From JBARCX01 sp049794535 (GTDB lineage Bacteria; Pseudomonadota; Gammaproteobacteria; Xanthomonadales; Rhodanobacteraceae), in assembly GCA_049794535.1 (NCBI GenBank), contig JBARCX010000206.1:1-16219 (forward strand): 16,219 nucleotides of DNA. The letters are read 5' to 3'. Positions within the stretch are counted from its first letter, which is position 1, and each line of letters starts with the position of its first letter. Of the stretch, positions 1 through 6,996 are shown piece after piece. A model generated the notes under the pieces. It was not told the DNA's origin. It made no database searches and saw only the letters and a program-made list of their open reading frames with translations. The position numbers were made by a program, and so were the translations under genes.

Positions 1-567
1 TCGGCCGCTTTGGCCGCTTTTGCCGTGTCCCCGCTGCTGAGCCAGGCGGCTCATGCGGATGACAGCAACCCGCTGGATAACTTCTACGTCGCCGGCAACC
101 TGGGCCAGACCCAGTACCGCGCCGACGTCAGCCATGACAACAGCGTGTTCCAGAACGTCCGCTTCGGCTGGCGCTGGAATGGCTATGTCGGACCGGAAAT
201 CGGCTACGTCTACCTCGGCCGTCCGAAGGACGTCGCCTACGGTGAGTCGAACTCGCTGAAGCCGCGCGCTGCCACCATCGGTGTCAACGGCAAGTACAAC
301 TTCTACCAGAACTGGTTCGTTACCGGCCACGCTGGTTACCTGCGCTCGCAGAGCTACCTCACCAGCACCTATGGTGACGACAGCTTCCGCAACAAGAGCT
401 GGAACAACGGCTGGTTCGCCGGCGCTGGCGTGGGCTACAACGTCACCCAGAACGTCAGCGTTGCCGTGAACTACGACAACTACCACGTGCAGTACGGTCG
501 CGCCGCCGATGGCCAGAGCAAGACCAACATCGCAGCCTTCTCTGGCTCGGTCGAGTACCGCTTCTAA
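1..567 (+). CDS. Outer-membrane beta-barrel protein, 5' end cut off by the window edge
   Basis: The reading frame is open from the first base, so the gene starts upstream of the window. The first visible residues form the end of a signal peptide, with likely cleavage after S-Q-A-A-H-A and a mature start at D-D-S-N-P. The mature part is about 168 residues of alternating aromatic and polar segments, as expected for a small (about eight-stranded) OmpA/OmpX/OmpW-like barrel. It ends in E-Y-R-F, and a terminal Phe is the usual BAM recognition signal. A TTG at base 10 could be mistaken for a start, but it lies inside the signal peptide. Codons are strongly GC-ending, unlike the paralogue at 797-1498, with which it shares long blocks such as F-G-W-R-W-N-G and N-G-K-Y-N-F-Y. 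Substrate and function are unknown; it could be structural, an adhesin or a small channel. Confidence 0.85.
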   Translation, partial: SAALAAFAVSPLLSQAAHADDSNPLDNFYVAGNLGQTQYRADVSHDNSVFQNVRFGWRWNGYVGPEIGYVYLGRPKDVAYGESNSLKPRAATIGVNGKYNFYQNWFVTGHAGYLRSQSYLTSTYGDDSFRNKSWNNGWFAGAGVGYNVTQNVSVAVNYDNYHVQYGRAADGQSKTNIAAFSGSVEYRF

Positions 568-624
568 GCAAGTCCGCACGTTACATAGTGCAAATGCAAC
601 GGCCGCCCTTGGGCGGCCGTTGTT
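556..624 (+). repeat. 3' block repeat, copy 1 (last codons, stop and terminator of first barrel gene)
   Basis: This 69-bp stretch covers the last few codons, the stop, a 29-nt untranslated spacer and the terminator stem. It matches 1487-1555 with only two differences (570 versus 1501 and 595 versus 1526). The coding regions upstream are far more diverged than this block. Confidence 0.9.
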
Positions 625-628
625 TTTT
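597..628 (+). terminator. Intrinsic terminator of first barrel gene
   Basis: A perfect GC-rich stem pairs C-A-A-C-G-G-C-C-G-C-C-C with its complement around a tiny T-T centre (a CUUG-type loop). Six T residues follow at 623-628. It lies 29 bases after the stop codon and separates this gene from the next. Confidence 0.93.
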
Positions 629-796
629 GTGTTGCCCATGCATCGCCAGAAAATATTTCGCTCTTTTGCAAACGTCAGGCACATCAATCTGAAAATTAAT
701 GCGGCCGCACATTAAGCTATTACTGATTCCACTCACACCGTGGAATTCGATGGAATTTACGCCAATAACTTACGATAACAAAAGCATGGAGCTTCA
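629..796 (+). promoter_or_regulatory. AT-rich intergenic region with the promoter of the second barrel gene
   Basis: This region is clearly more AT-rich than its surroundings and must hold the promoter of the gene at 797, because a strong terminator precedes it. A TTGCAA at 666-671 resembles a -35 box, but no convincing -10 box sits at 16-18 bp. A 7-bp inverted repeat (726-732 with 740-746, loop of 7) and a nearby direct repeat T-G-G-A-A-T-T (741-747 and 751-757) could be regulator sites. A GGAG at 788-791, five bases before the ATG, is a good ribosome binding site. The exact promoter could not be fixed. Confidence 0.4.
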
Positions 797-1498
797 ATGA
801 ATAAGTTACTGCTCTTGGCCGCCGCCATGGCTGTTGCAACTCCTATGGCAAGTATGGCTAGCCAGTCCGACTCCCCGTTCGGCAGCAACATTGATACAAA
901 CCAACTAGATAATTTCTTCGTAGCGGGCAACCTTGGTACGTCTCAGTACCGTGATGCCACAGCAAGCAATTCCCCCAGATACCGTGATGACCTCACTCAC
1001 AGCAGCGGTGTATTCCAAAACCTACGCTTTGGTTGGCGCTGGAATGGCATTGTCGGCCCCGAAATTGGTTATGCCTATTTTGGTAAGGGCAAGAAGGATT
1101 ATTCAGTCCCGGATCGTACCTACTCCGTTCAACCCAAGGCACTCACTGTGGGTGTAAACGGTAAATACAACTTTTATGGCGACTGGTTTGTAACGGGCCA
1201 CGCTGGGTGGTTGCGCTCCCGCACTACCGTCGCGTGCACAACATCCTTTATTCCATGTGGTCCCGATCATGTATATGGGCTACCAGGTGGACCCTCGGTA
1301 TCCAATACCAGTAACAGAAATGGTTGGTATGGTGGCTTGGGTGTGGGATATGACGTAACGCCTCATGTGAGCGTTGGTCTGAATTACGATAATTACGACG
1401 TAAGATATAATGCCGTCGATAATCCAAACAGCGGATTGGATACGAAAGCAAAAAGAAACATCGCCGCTTTTTCGGGCTCGGTGGAATACCGCTTCTAA
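797..1498 (+). CDS. Outer-membrane beta-barrel protein, paralogue of the first gene with enlarged loops
   Basis: A 233-residue protein with a clear signal peptide (M-N-K-L-L-L-L-A-A-A..., cleavage near residue 21) and a terminal E-Y-R-F for BAM assembly. It is a diverged relative of the upstream barrel, sharing D-N-F-[YF]-V-A-G-N-L-G, F-G-W-R-W-N-G, V-G-P-E-I-G-Y, N-G-K-Y-N-F-Y and W-F-V-T-G-H-A-G. Compared with that protein it has insertions around residues 53-64 and 143-170, which should be surface loops. The second insertion carries a Cys pair, C147 and C154, that could form a loop disulphide. Codon use is visibly more AT-ending (tta, cta, gat, aat) than in the first gene, despite the tandem arrangement. 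The start is fixed by GGAG five bases upstream of the ATG. Function is unknown. Confidence 0.9.
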   Translation: MNKLLLLAAAMAVATPMASMASQSDSPFGSNIDTNQLDNFFVAGNLGTSQYRDATASNSPRYRDDLTHSSGVFQNLRFGWRWNGIVGPEIGYAYFGKGKKDYSVPDRTYSVQPKALTVGVNGKYNFYGDWFVTGHAGWLRSRTTVACTTSFIPCGPDHVYGLPGGPSVSNTSNRNGWYGGLGVGYDVTPHVSVGLNYDNYDVRYNAVDNPNSGLDTKAKRNIAAFSGSVEYRF

Positions 1499-1555
1499 GC
1501 CAGTCCGCACGTTACATAGTGCAAAAGCAACGGCCGCCCTTGGGCGGCCGTTGTT
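1487..1555 (+). repeat. 3' block repeat, copy 2 (last codons, stop and terminator of second barrel gene)
   Basis: Second copy of the block at 556-624, with two mismatches over 69 bp, including the non-coding spacer and the whole terminator stem. Confidence 0.9.
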
Positions 1556-1559
1556 GTTT
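1528..1559 (+). terminator. Intrinsic terminator of second barrel gene, possibly bidirectional
   Basis: It has the same 12-bp stem and CUUG-type loop as the terminator at 597-628. It is followed by a poorer T-rich tail (ttgttgttt). On the minus strand the stem is followed by four T residues, so it could also stop transcripts coming from the convergent peptidase gene. Confidence 0.85.
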
Positions 1560-1575
1560 CTGCGGCTGAGCTGTT

Positions 1576-1601
1576 CACCGCACCCGCGAACGGGTGTGGT
1601 G
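1576..1601 (-). terminator. Hairpin just after the M61 peptidase gene
   Basis: An 11-bp stem (1576-1586 with 1591-1601, one G-T pair) encloses a C-G-A-A loop eight bases beyond the peptidase stop codon. No T-run follows on the minus strand, so it may act as an mRNA 3' end stabiliser or as a weak terminator backed by the stem at 1528-1559. Confidence 0.5.
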
Positions 1602-1609
1602 GTCATCAC

Positions 1610-3532
1610 TCACTTACGCGCAGCGACGATGTCCCCGATCAAGTCCTTGCCTTCCGCACGTACGAGATGCGGATAGCGCAAGCCCTCGTGGTAGTCGATC
1701 TTCACGGTGCTGTAGACGTCGATGTTCTTCACCAGCAATTCGATCGGCGCCTGGTTCGTCTTGGCAGCCTTCACCGCATCCTTCAGCGCATCGGGCGAGT
1801 AGTCCTTGTTGTTTACGGCGACGATGACCAGGCCCGGTACCAGTCCGGCCTTGAACGCCGGGCCGTTCCACTGCACGTCGTAGATGTTGCCGCTCTTGGA
1901 GGCCGACAGGCCAATCGAGTAGGTCAGGTTGACGCTATGGCGAACACCCTCCATCGCCTTGTCGGTGTCATTGGGCTTGTCGGTGTAGACCAGCTTCCAG
2001 CCGCCGTGCTCGATACCGTGCTCGGGCAATTCATTGCCGGTGTAGTCCAGACGCGCGCGCAGGAACTTGGCCCAGTCGTACGGCTGCACCTGATTGAGCG
2101 TGTTCACCACGTCATCGAAGGTGTAGGTCTTGGTGACGTAGCTGCCGTTGTCCATGCCGTAGAACGCATGCGCAAAGTCATCCAGCGAATGCTTACCGCC
2201 ACTGAGCTCGCGAATCTGCGTGTCCACGTCGAGCCACAGCAACTGTCCTTCCGGGTAGAAATCGACGCTGCGACGCCAATTGGCCCAGCTTTCACCACCG
2301 TAATAGGTCAGCGGTGCGGCGTCAGCCGTATCCTGCAACGAGCGCCATACCCGGCCCGTGCGATAGCTCATATCCGCATCCATCGAGGCCATCGCGTCGC
2401 GGTATTGCTCAGGCGTCCACAATCCAGAACGCGCGGTGAGCACACTGCACCAGTAATCGGTAAGACCTTCGTACACCCACAGCAGATCGTCCTGCATCTT
2501 GGTGTTGAAGTTCGGCGTCCACAGATCCGCCGGACGACGGAATTTGCCATTCCACGAATGCACGAATTCGTGTGGCATCAGGCTCGCCGCCAGCGTGTGC
2601 ATGCTGTCGTCGGTGAAGAAGTTGGCCGGCAGACGATCATCGCTGGACTGGTGATGCTCCAGCCCGAAATGGCCCGTGTTATCGGACAGCGTCAACAGAA
2701 AGTCGTAATGGTCGTAGTGGTGTGCGCCGAACAGCTTGTTCGTTTGCTGTACAACCGCGCGCTGGCCGGCCAGCTGTTTGTCGGTAAGTTTGACGTCATC
2801 GGCCTCGTCACCCACCACGGTCAGGTGTACCGGCACTTTCGCACCCGGATCGAGATCGACACGGTTGAAATACTGGCCGGCAATCAGCGGGGAGTCGACG
2901 AAATTGTTGAAGCTCAGCGCCTTGAAGTGCGTGGTGTCGCCGGACTGGCTGTCCACCTGCAATGCGCTGGCGAACTTCCAACCCTGCGGCAACGTCACCG
3001 TCGGCTGCATCTGGATCTGACGGGTGTAGTGGCCGGCCGGGTAGAACGCCAGCTGATTGAACTCTATATCGACCAGATTCGGTGTGGACGAAGCACTCGC
3101 ACCAAACAGGCTACCTTCGTCACTGCCCGGCGACAGAAACTGGAACTCGAGATTGAGCTGGCTCACGCCCTCGGGCACATCCAGGTTCAACGCGAACATG
3201 TCACGCAGATCACGCCGCCAGGGCAGCTGCTTGCCGTTCGCGGTAATGATCAGCCCGGATACGTTTTCGATCGGACCCGACGCCGCATGCTCACCGGGAA
3301 TCCACTCAGGGTAATACAGCGTCAGCGCGCCCTGCTTCACCGGAATCGTCTCCTGCACACGGAACACACGCTTGGGCGCACCGGTCAGGTCGACATTGAC
3401 GGTCAACGTGCCGGGATACGGCTGGTCGACGGGTGGCGCCTGCTCGGCATGCGCCGCGGCAACGGCGGAAAGCGACAACGCGGCAACCACCGCAGTGGTG
3501 ATCAGACGGGAACGAATGGGATGCGCTTTCAC
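1610..3532 (-). CDS. Secreted M61-family metallopeptidase with C-terminal PDZ domain
   Basis: A 640-residue zinc peptidase of the M61 (glycyl aminopeptidase) family, which removes N-terminal Gly/Ala and similar residues from peptides. The GTG at 3532 is preferred as start: a GGAG lies seven bases upstream, and the product then begins with a standard signal peptide ending A-A-A-H-A before E-Q-A-P-P. A longer frame reaching 3625 would put 31 non-signal residues in front of it. Zinc ligands are visible as H321-E-F-V-H325 with S-W-N-G following, the third ligand being E355 in W-V-Y-E-G-L-T-D-Y. An N-terminal beta domain precedes the catalytic part, and a PDZ-like domain covers about 539-605 (W-N-G-P-A-F-K-A-G-L). 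Location is probably the periplasm. The next gene upstream is an amino acid permease, a sensible partner for peptide breakdown, but the two are 230 bp apart. Confidence 0.93.
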   Translation of the reverse strand: MKAHPIRSRLITTAVVAALSLSAVAAAHAEQAPPVDQPYPGTLTVNVDLTGAPKRVFRVQETIPVKQGALTLYYPEWIPGEHAASGPIENVSGLIITANGKQLPWRRDLRDMFALNLDVPEGVSQLNLEFQFLSPGSDEGSLFGASASSTPNLVDIEFNQLAFYPAGHYTRQIQMQPTVTLPQGWKFASALQVDSQSGDTTHFKALSFNNFVDSPLIAGQYFNRVDLDPGAKVPVHLTVVGDEADDVKLTDKQLAGQRAVVQQTNKLFGAHHYDHYDFLLTLSDNTGHFGLEHHQSSDDRLPANFFTDDSMHTLAASLMPHEFVHSWNGKFRRPADLWTPNFNTKMQDDLLWVYEGLTDYWCSVLTARSGLWTPEQYRDAMASMDADMSYRTGRVWRSLQDTADAAPLTYYGGESWANWRRSVDFYPEGQLLWLDVDTQIRELSGGKHSLDDFAHAFYGMDNGSYVTKTYTFDDVVNTLNQVQPYDWAKFLRARLDYTGNELPEHGIEHGGWKLVYTDKPNDTDKAMEGVRHSVNLTYSIGLSASKSGNIYDVQWNGPAFKAGLVPGLVIVAVNNKDYSPDALKDAVKAAKTNQAPIELLVKNIDVYSTVKIDYHEGLRYPHLVRAEGKDLIGDIVAARK

Positions 3533-3762
3533 GAGTGGCTCCGGGCAGGTACCGGCCCGCGCGGAAGCCCGCGTTGCCGGCAAAAGCACATCGAAGGGCA
3601 CTACGCGCCCCTCGACGTGTGACACAGGGATGGTAGATCGACGATCACACCCATCCCCCTGCCAGAGGTCACGCTACACGTCGCTCATGAAGCGAATGAT
3701 CTTGCAACGTGACGGACCCGGCTGTCCGCGTTAGCTTCCGGCCAGGCCCGCGATCCGAGCGC
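3533..3762 (-). promoter_or_regulatory. Intergenic region upstream of the M61 peptidase gene
   Basis: These 230 bases probably carry the peptidase promoter, but no convincing -35/-10 pair was found. A perfect 7-bp inverted repeat (3627-3633 with 3651-3657, 17-nt spacer that itself contains G-A-T-C-G-A-C-G-A-T-C) is a possible regulator site. A GC-rich inverted region around 3553-3583 could fold in the leader RNA. Confidence 0.3.
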
Positions 3763-5304
3763 TTAGCGCTCTTCCAGCTTGCTATGCCACATGCCGTAGA
3801 AGAAATAGATCAGGCAACCCAAGCCCATCCAGATCACAAAGCGCTCAAAAGTGATTGCCGGCAAGCCGCCAATGCGATGCCAGCCGGTATCGTCGACAAA
3901 CGGGAAACCAAAGATCAGCAACAGCGAGAACAGCACGCCCATGGGTGACACCAGCGCAATCATCGGTGCACGGAAGCTACGCACCACATGCGGCTTGCGA
4001 ATGCGCAGCACGAACACCGCCGTGCAGATAATGATAAAGGCGCTGAGCGTGCCGATATTCACCAACTCGGCGACTTCACCAATCGGCAGCAGACCTGCCA
4101 CCACTGCGGTAAACACACCAAGGATCACGGTGGGCCGCGCCGGTGTACCAAAGCGCGGGCTGACCTTCGCAAACCACTCCGGCAGTAAGCCATCGCGCGC
4201 CAGCGCAAACCAGATGCGCGCCGCACCCAGCATGAAAGCGAACAATACGCTGGTGACACCAATCACTGCGGCCACGGCAATGGTGATGCTCAACCAATGC
4301 AGGCCGATCGACTCGAACGCATCCGACACCGAGGCATCACCACCAAGGTTGGTGTAATGCGTGATACCGGTGAGCACCAACGACACCGCGATATACAGCA
4401 CCATCGCCACCGCCAACGACAGCAACACGGCGCGCGGCAGGTCACGCTGAGGATGCTTCGCTTCTTCAGCGGCAGTCGTCAGCGTGTCGTAGCCGAACAC
4501 GGCGAAGAACACCACGCTGGCACCGGTCAGCACACCGGCCCAACCGAAATGGCCGATACCCTGTGCATCGACCGCGTGCACCGGAATAAACGGGTGCCAA
4601 TTCGCCGTATTGATATAGAACGCGCCCACACCTACCACCAGCAGTACGCCGATGATCTTGATCGCGACGATCACGGCATTGAAGCGTGCGCCCCATTCGG
4701 TGCGCATGGTCAGCAGTGCAGCCACAGCCAGCGACACGCCAGCAGCAATCACATTGAACCGGTGGCCATCACTGGGGCCTGCGATAGCCTCGGCACCGTG
4801 CACCCCGAACATCTGCTGCAGGTAATACTCCATGGTCTGCGCACTCATGCTCTGCTGCGCCCACTCCGGCAGATGCACGCCCGCGGACGCCAGCAATACC
4901 TGCACGTAACCAGACCAACCAATCGCCACCACCGCTACCACCAGCGCATATTCCAGCAGCAAGTCCCAGCCGATGATCCAGGCGACGAACTCGCCCAGCA
5001 CTGCGTAACCGTAGGTGTAGGCACTGCCGGTCACCGGAATCAGCCCGGCGAATTCGGCGTAGCACAGCGCCGCGCAAGCACTGCCGAGGCCCGCAATGAT
5101 GAAACTCAGCGCCACCGCCGGGCCGGCATTGGCCGCCGCCTGTTGGCCAGCCAGCACGAAGATGCCCACGCCAATAATGCCGCCGATACCGATAGCTGTG
5201 AGCTGCCACAAGCCCAGCACACGGCGGAAATCGCCACGCTGGCCGGCCTCCGCTTGTAGTTGTTCAATCGACTTGTGGCGCAGCAACCGACTCAGAAAAC
5301 TCAT
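3763..5304 (-). CDS. APC-superfamily amino acid permease (cationic amino acid transporter-like)
   Basis: A 513-residue inner-membrane transporter with at least 12 hydrophobic segments. The hallmark of the amino acid-polyamine-organocation family is present in the first transmembrane helix as G39-I-G-G-I-I-G-V-G-I-F-V-L-A-G53. It is followed by E-F-A-G-L-I-P-V-T-G-S-A-Y-T-Y in helix 3 and F-F-A-V-F-G-Y-D-T-L-T-T-A-A-E-E near the sixth helix, all typical of the CAT/YfnA branch that moves neutral or cationic amino acids. The charged N-terminal tail and the length fit that branch. The start is supported by GGGGA seven bases upstream of the ATG. A hairpin with the stop codon in its loop (3757-3771) ends the gene. 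Exact substrate cannot be read from the sequence. Confidence 0.93.
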   Translation of the reverse strand: MSFLSRLLRHKSIEQLQAEAGQRGDFRRVLGLWQLTAIGIGGIIGVGIFVLAGQQAAANAGPAVALSFIIAGLGSACAALCYAEFAGLIPVTGSAYTYGYAVLGEFVAWIIGWDLLLEYALVVAVVAIGWSGYVQVLLASAGVHLPEWAQQSMSAQTMEYYLQQMFGVHGAEAIAGPSDGHRFNVIAAGVSLAVAALLTMRTEWGARFNAVIVAIKIIGVLLVVGVGAFYINTANWHPFIPVHAVDAQGIGHFGWAGVLTGASVVFFAVFGYDTLTTAAEEAKHPQRDLPRAVLLSLAVAMVLYIAVSLVLTGITHYTNLGGDASVSDAFESIGLHWLSITIAVAAVIGVTSVLFAFMLGAARIWFALARDGLLPEWFAKVSPRFGTPARPTVILGVFTAVVAGLLPIGEVAELVNIGTLSAFIIICTAVFVLRIRKPHVVRSFRAPMIALVSPMGVLFSLLLIFGFPFVDDTGWHRIGGLPAITFERFVIWMGLGCLIYFFYGMWHSKLEER

Positions 5305-5471
5305 GGTGTCATCCCCGAAAGCGAACGCCGATCATAGCGAATGCGGGCTTTCGACACGGCATGACCTCCGGGACAAGCCACGTTGCGGCGTATCTGGCGG
5401 TGCGCAATGGCCTCACTTGACAGTGATACGAGGCGAGGCAATGCAGGGTGCAGCCTGCGTGATGGGTGCGG
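5305..5471 (-). promoter_or_regulatory. Upstream region of the permease gene with a candidate -10 box
   Basis: A TATGAT on the minus strand at 5331-5336, with the permease ATG at 5304, would give a leader of about 20 nt. No good -35 element lies at the usual distance, so the assignment is tentative. The rest of the gap holds only a weak imperfect hairpin (5442-5457) after the upstream gene's stop. Confidence 0.3.
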
Positions 5472-6740
5472 CTAACCCGAAACCCCATGCGACGATGGCA
5501 AATCATGCTCCGTGCGTCCATCCAGCCACAGCAATGCCAGACCGCTCAACGCATACACCACCAGGATGACTACGCCGATGCGGACGTCCAAATGGTCTAC
5601 GCCGAACCATTGCCCATAGAGCACCGGCACCATCGCGGTGGCGAGCGTGCGTAGGCATTCCAGCCATAGTGCGCCGGCCCGCCCTTCCATCAGTGCACCG
5701 AGCACGCACAGGCTGGCCACCAGATAGGCGGCATAGGCAAACCCGGTGGATAGTGCGGCATGCGGCGCCAACCCGAGAAAATGCACACCCATCGCAAGCA
5801 ACAAAGCGAATTGGACCAGGCAATACACCATCAATGCGCGCGACATCGGTGGATCGAAACGCTCGCGGCCTATATCGAACGCAGGTTTTGGGAAACGTGC
5901 CTCTACGTCGGCAGGCCGCCAGCCTGGGGGTTTGATCCACACCCGCCATTTGTCGCGTCGATTTTGTGCGTGCCATGCATCTTTCGCGATGGCCCAATAA
6001 ACCTCGACATTGGCCCACAGCGGATTCCAGCTGCGCAATGGCGAACGCGTGCCATATATCGGTGGATCGCTGTCGTTCTCCTCGACGAAGGTGCCGAACA
6101 GCCGATCCCATACGATCAAAATGCCGCCGTAGTTTCGATCCAGGTAACGCTCGTTCACCGCATGATGCGCACGGTGATTCGACGGTGAACAAAACACCCG
6201 GTCGAACCAACCGAGTCGCCCCACCTGCTCGGTATGTACCCAGAACTGATACAACAGGTCGATCAACGCGATGATCGCGAATACTTCCACCGGATAGCCG
6301 AGCAAGGCCATTGGCAGATAGAAAAGCCAGCCGAGGAATACGCCGCTGCTGGTCTGACGTAACGCGGTACTGAGGTTGTAATCCTCACTTTGGTGATGCA
6401 CCACATGCGCCGCCCACAGCACACCGACGCGATGACCGCCACGATGCAGCCAGTAATACAGCAGGTCGTACAGCAGCAGGCCGCTGATCCATACCCAAAT
6501 GCTATGGGCCGGAAGCTGCCACAGCGCCAGGTGCTGCGCGCACCACGCGTAAATGCCCACACTGAGTAACTTGGTAAAGACGCCGACGATCTGCGACATC
6601 ACCCCCAGGCCGAGGCTGTTGATCGCGTCGTTGCCGTGGTAGGCCACGCGCCCGCGCCACTTGGCCACCGCGAACTCGATCGCGATGAGTAGAAAGAAGC
6701 CCGGTATGGCCCAGGCCATGATGCGTTCCGGCGTGATCAT
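5472..6740 (-). CDS. Sterol desaturase / fatty acid hydroxylase family membrane enzyme
   Basis: A 422-residue integral membrane protein of the non-haem di-iron hydroxylase superfamily. The histidine clusters that bind iron are all visible: H99-R-G-G-H103, H112-V-V-H-H116, H169 in W-V-H-T-E, and N188-H-R-A-H-H193. Members oxidise lipids such as sterols, fatty acyl chains, carotenoids or ether lipids at the inner membrane. The H-R-G-G-H and N-H-R-A-H-H spacing and the extra C-terminal hydrophobic region (about residues 300-410) after the catalytic domain resemble the alkylglycerol monooxygenase (TMEM195) branch, but the substrate is not certain. The start is supported by GGAG a few bases before the ATG. 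It is not tightly linked to either neighbour (167 and 256 bp gaps). Confidence 0.9.
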   Translation of the reverse strand: MITPERIMAWAIPGFFLLIAIEFAVAKWRGRVAYHGNDAINSLGLGVMSQIVGVFTKLLSVGIYAWCAQHLALWQLPAHSIWVWISGLLLYDLLYYWLHRGGHRVGVLWAAHVVHHQSEDYNLSTALRQTSSGVFLGWLFYLPMALLGYPVEVFAIIALIDLLYQFWVHTEQVGRLGWFDRVFCSPSNHRAHHAVNERYLDRNYGGILIVWDRLFGTFVEENDSDPPIYGTRSPLRSWNPLWANVEVYWAIAKDAWHAQNRRDKWRVWIKPPGWRPADVEARFPKPAFDIGRERFDPPMSRALMVYCLVQFALLLAMGVHFLGLAPHAALSTGFAYAAYLVASLCVLGALMEGRAGALWLECLRTLATAMVPVLYGQWFGVDHLDVRIGVVILVVYALSGLALLWLDGRTEHDLPSSHGVSG

Positions 6741-6904
6741 CCCCTCTCCGCCTGCTTACCGTTGCTGTGCCACCTGATGGGCTGACTGGATAGCAACTCA
6801 CGTGACCATCATACGTCGCCGTGATGTGTAATGCGGGTCAACGGCATCGCAAAAGCATAGAGCCGGTTCAAAATCTCCGAAGCGTTGTGCTGAAGGCCTC
6901 GACT
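6741..6904 (-). promoter_or_regulatory. Upstream region of the hydroxylase gene
   Basis: This gap must hold the promoter of the hydroxylase gene if it is transcribed alone. On the minus strand a TTGACC (about 6837-6842) and a TATGAT (about 6809-6814) are present but 22 bp apart, which is too far for a standard sigma-70 promoter. Nothing else is recognised here. Confidence 0.2.
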
Positions 6905-6960
6905 TGTACCCCGCCCCTGCAGGCAGAGGCGGGGCTGGGACGAGAAACGCTTGCCTCAAC
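6905..6960. repeat. REP-like palindromic element, copy 1
   Basis: A 56-bp element starting T-G-T-A-C and ending G-C-C-T-C-A-A-C. A 12-bp stem (6909-6920 with 6923-6934, one C-A mismatch) is followed by G-G-C-T-G-G-G-A. The same layout and edges occur at 8411-8468 in the same orientation. It lies 36 bp after the stop of the phosphodiesterase gene. No T-run follows the stem, so it is not a classical terminator. Confidence 0.75.
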
Positions 6961-6996
6961 GCGAGCCGCCCATCCCTCCCACTGCGACCGATAGGC

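Noticed and set aside
1667..3622. A 651-codon open frame on the plus strand opposite the peptidase gene
   Set aside because: Its codons are the exact reverse complements of the peptidase codons. Stops in that frame require TTA, CTA or TCA in the sense gene, which GC-rich genomes avoid. The product is low-complexity and unlike any family, while the sense product has a complete M61 active site.
3533..3625. Upstream extension of the M61 peptidase to base 3625
   Set aside because: It would place 31 non-signal residues before a clear signal peptide; the GTG at 3532 has a good ribosome site.
3757..3771. Perfect 6-bp hairpin whose loop is the permease stop codon, considered as a terminator
   Set aside because: The stem is short and no T-run follows on the minus strand; it is a curiosity without enough support as a terminator.
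4297..5259. A 320-codon open frame on the plus strand opposite the permease gene
   Set aside because: Same codon-aligned antisense frame effect; the translation is His/Arg/Gln-rich without a recognisable fold and the sense gene is a clear permease.
5503..6210. A 235-codon minus-strand frame inside the hydroxylase gene
   Set aside because: It lies wholly within the hydroxylase gene in another frame, is rich in Arg and Cys, and has no family likeness; the hydroxylase frame has all metal ligands.
6905..6960. REP-like element considered as an intrinsic terminator of the phosphodiesterase gene
   Set aside because: No T-run follows the stem in either direction, and the same element with the same edges recurs at 8411-8468, which fits a dispersed repeat better.
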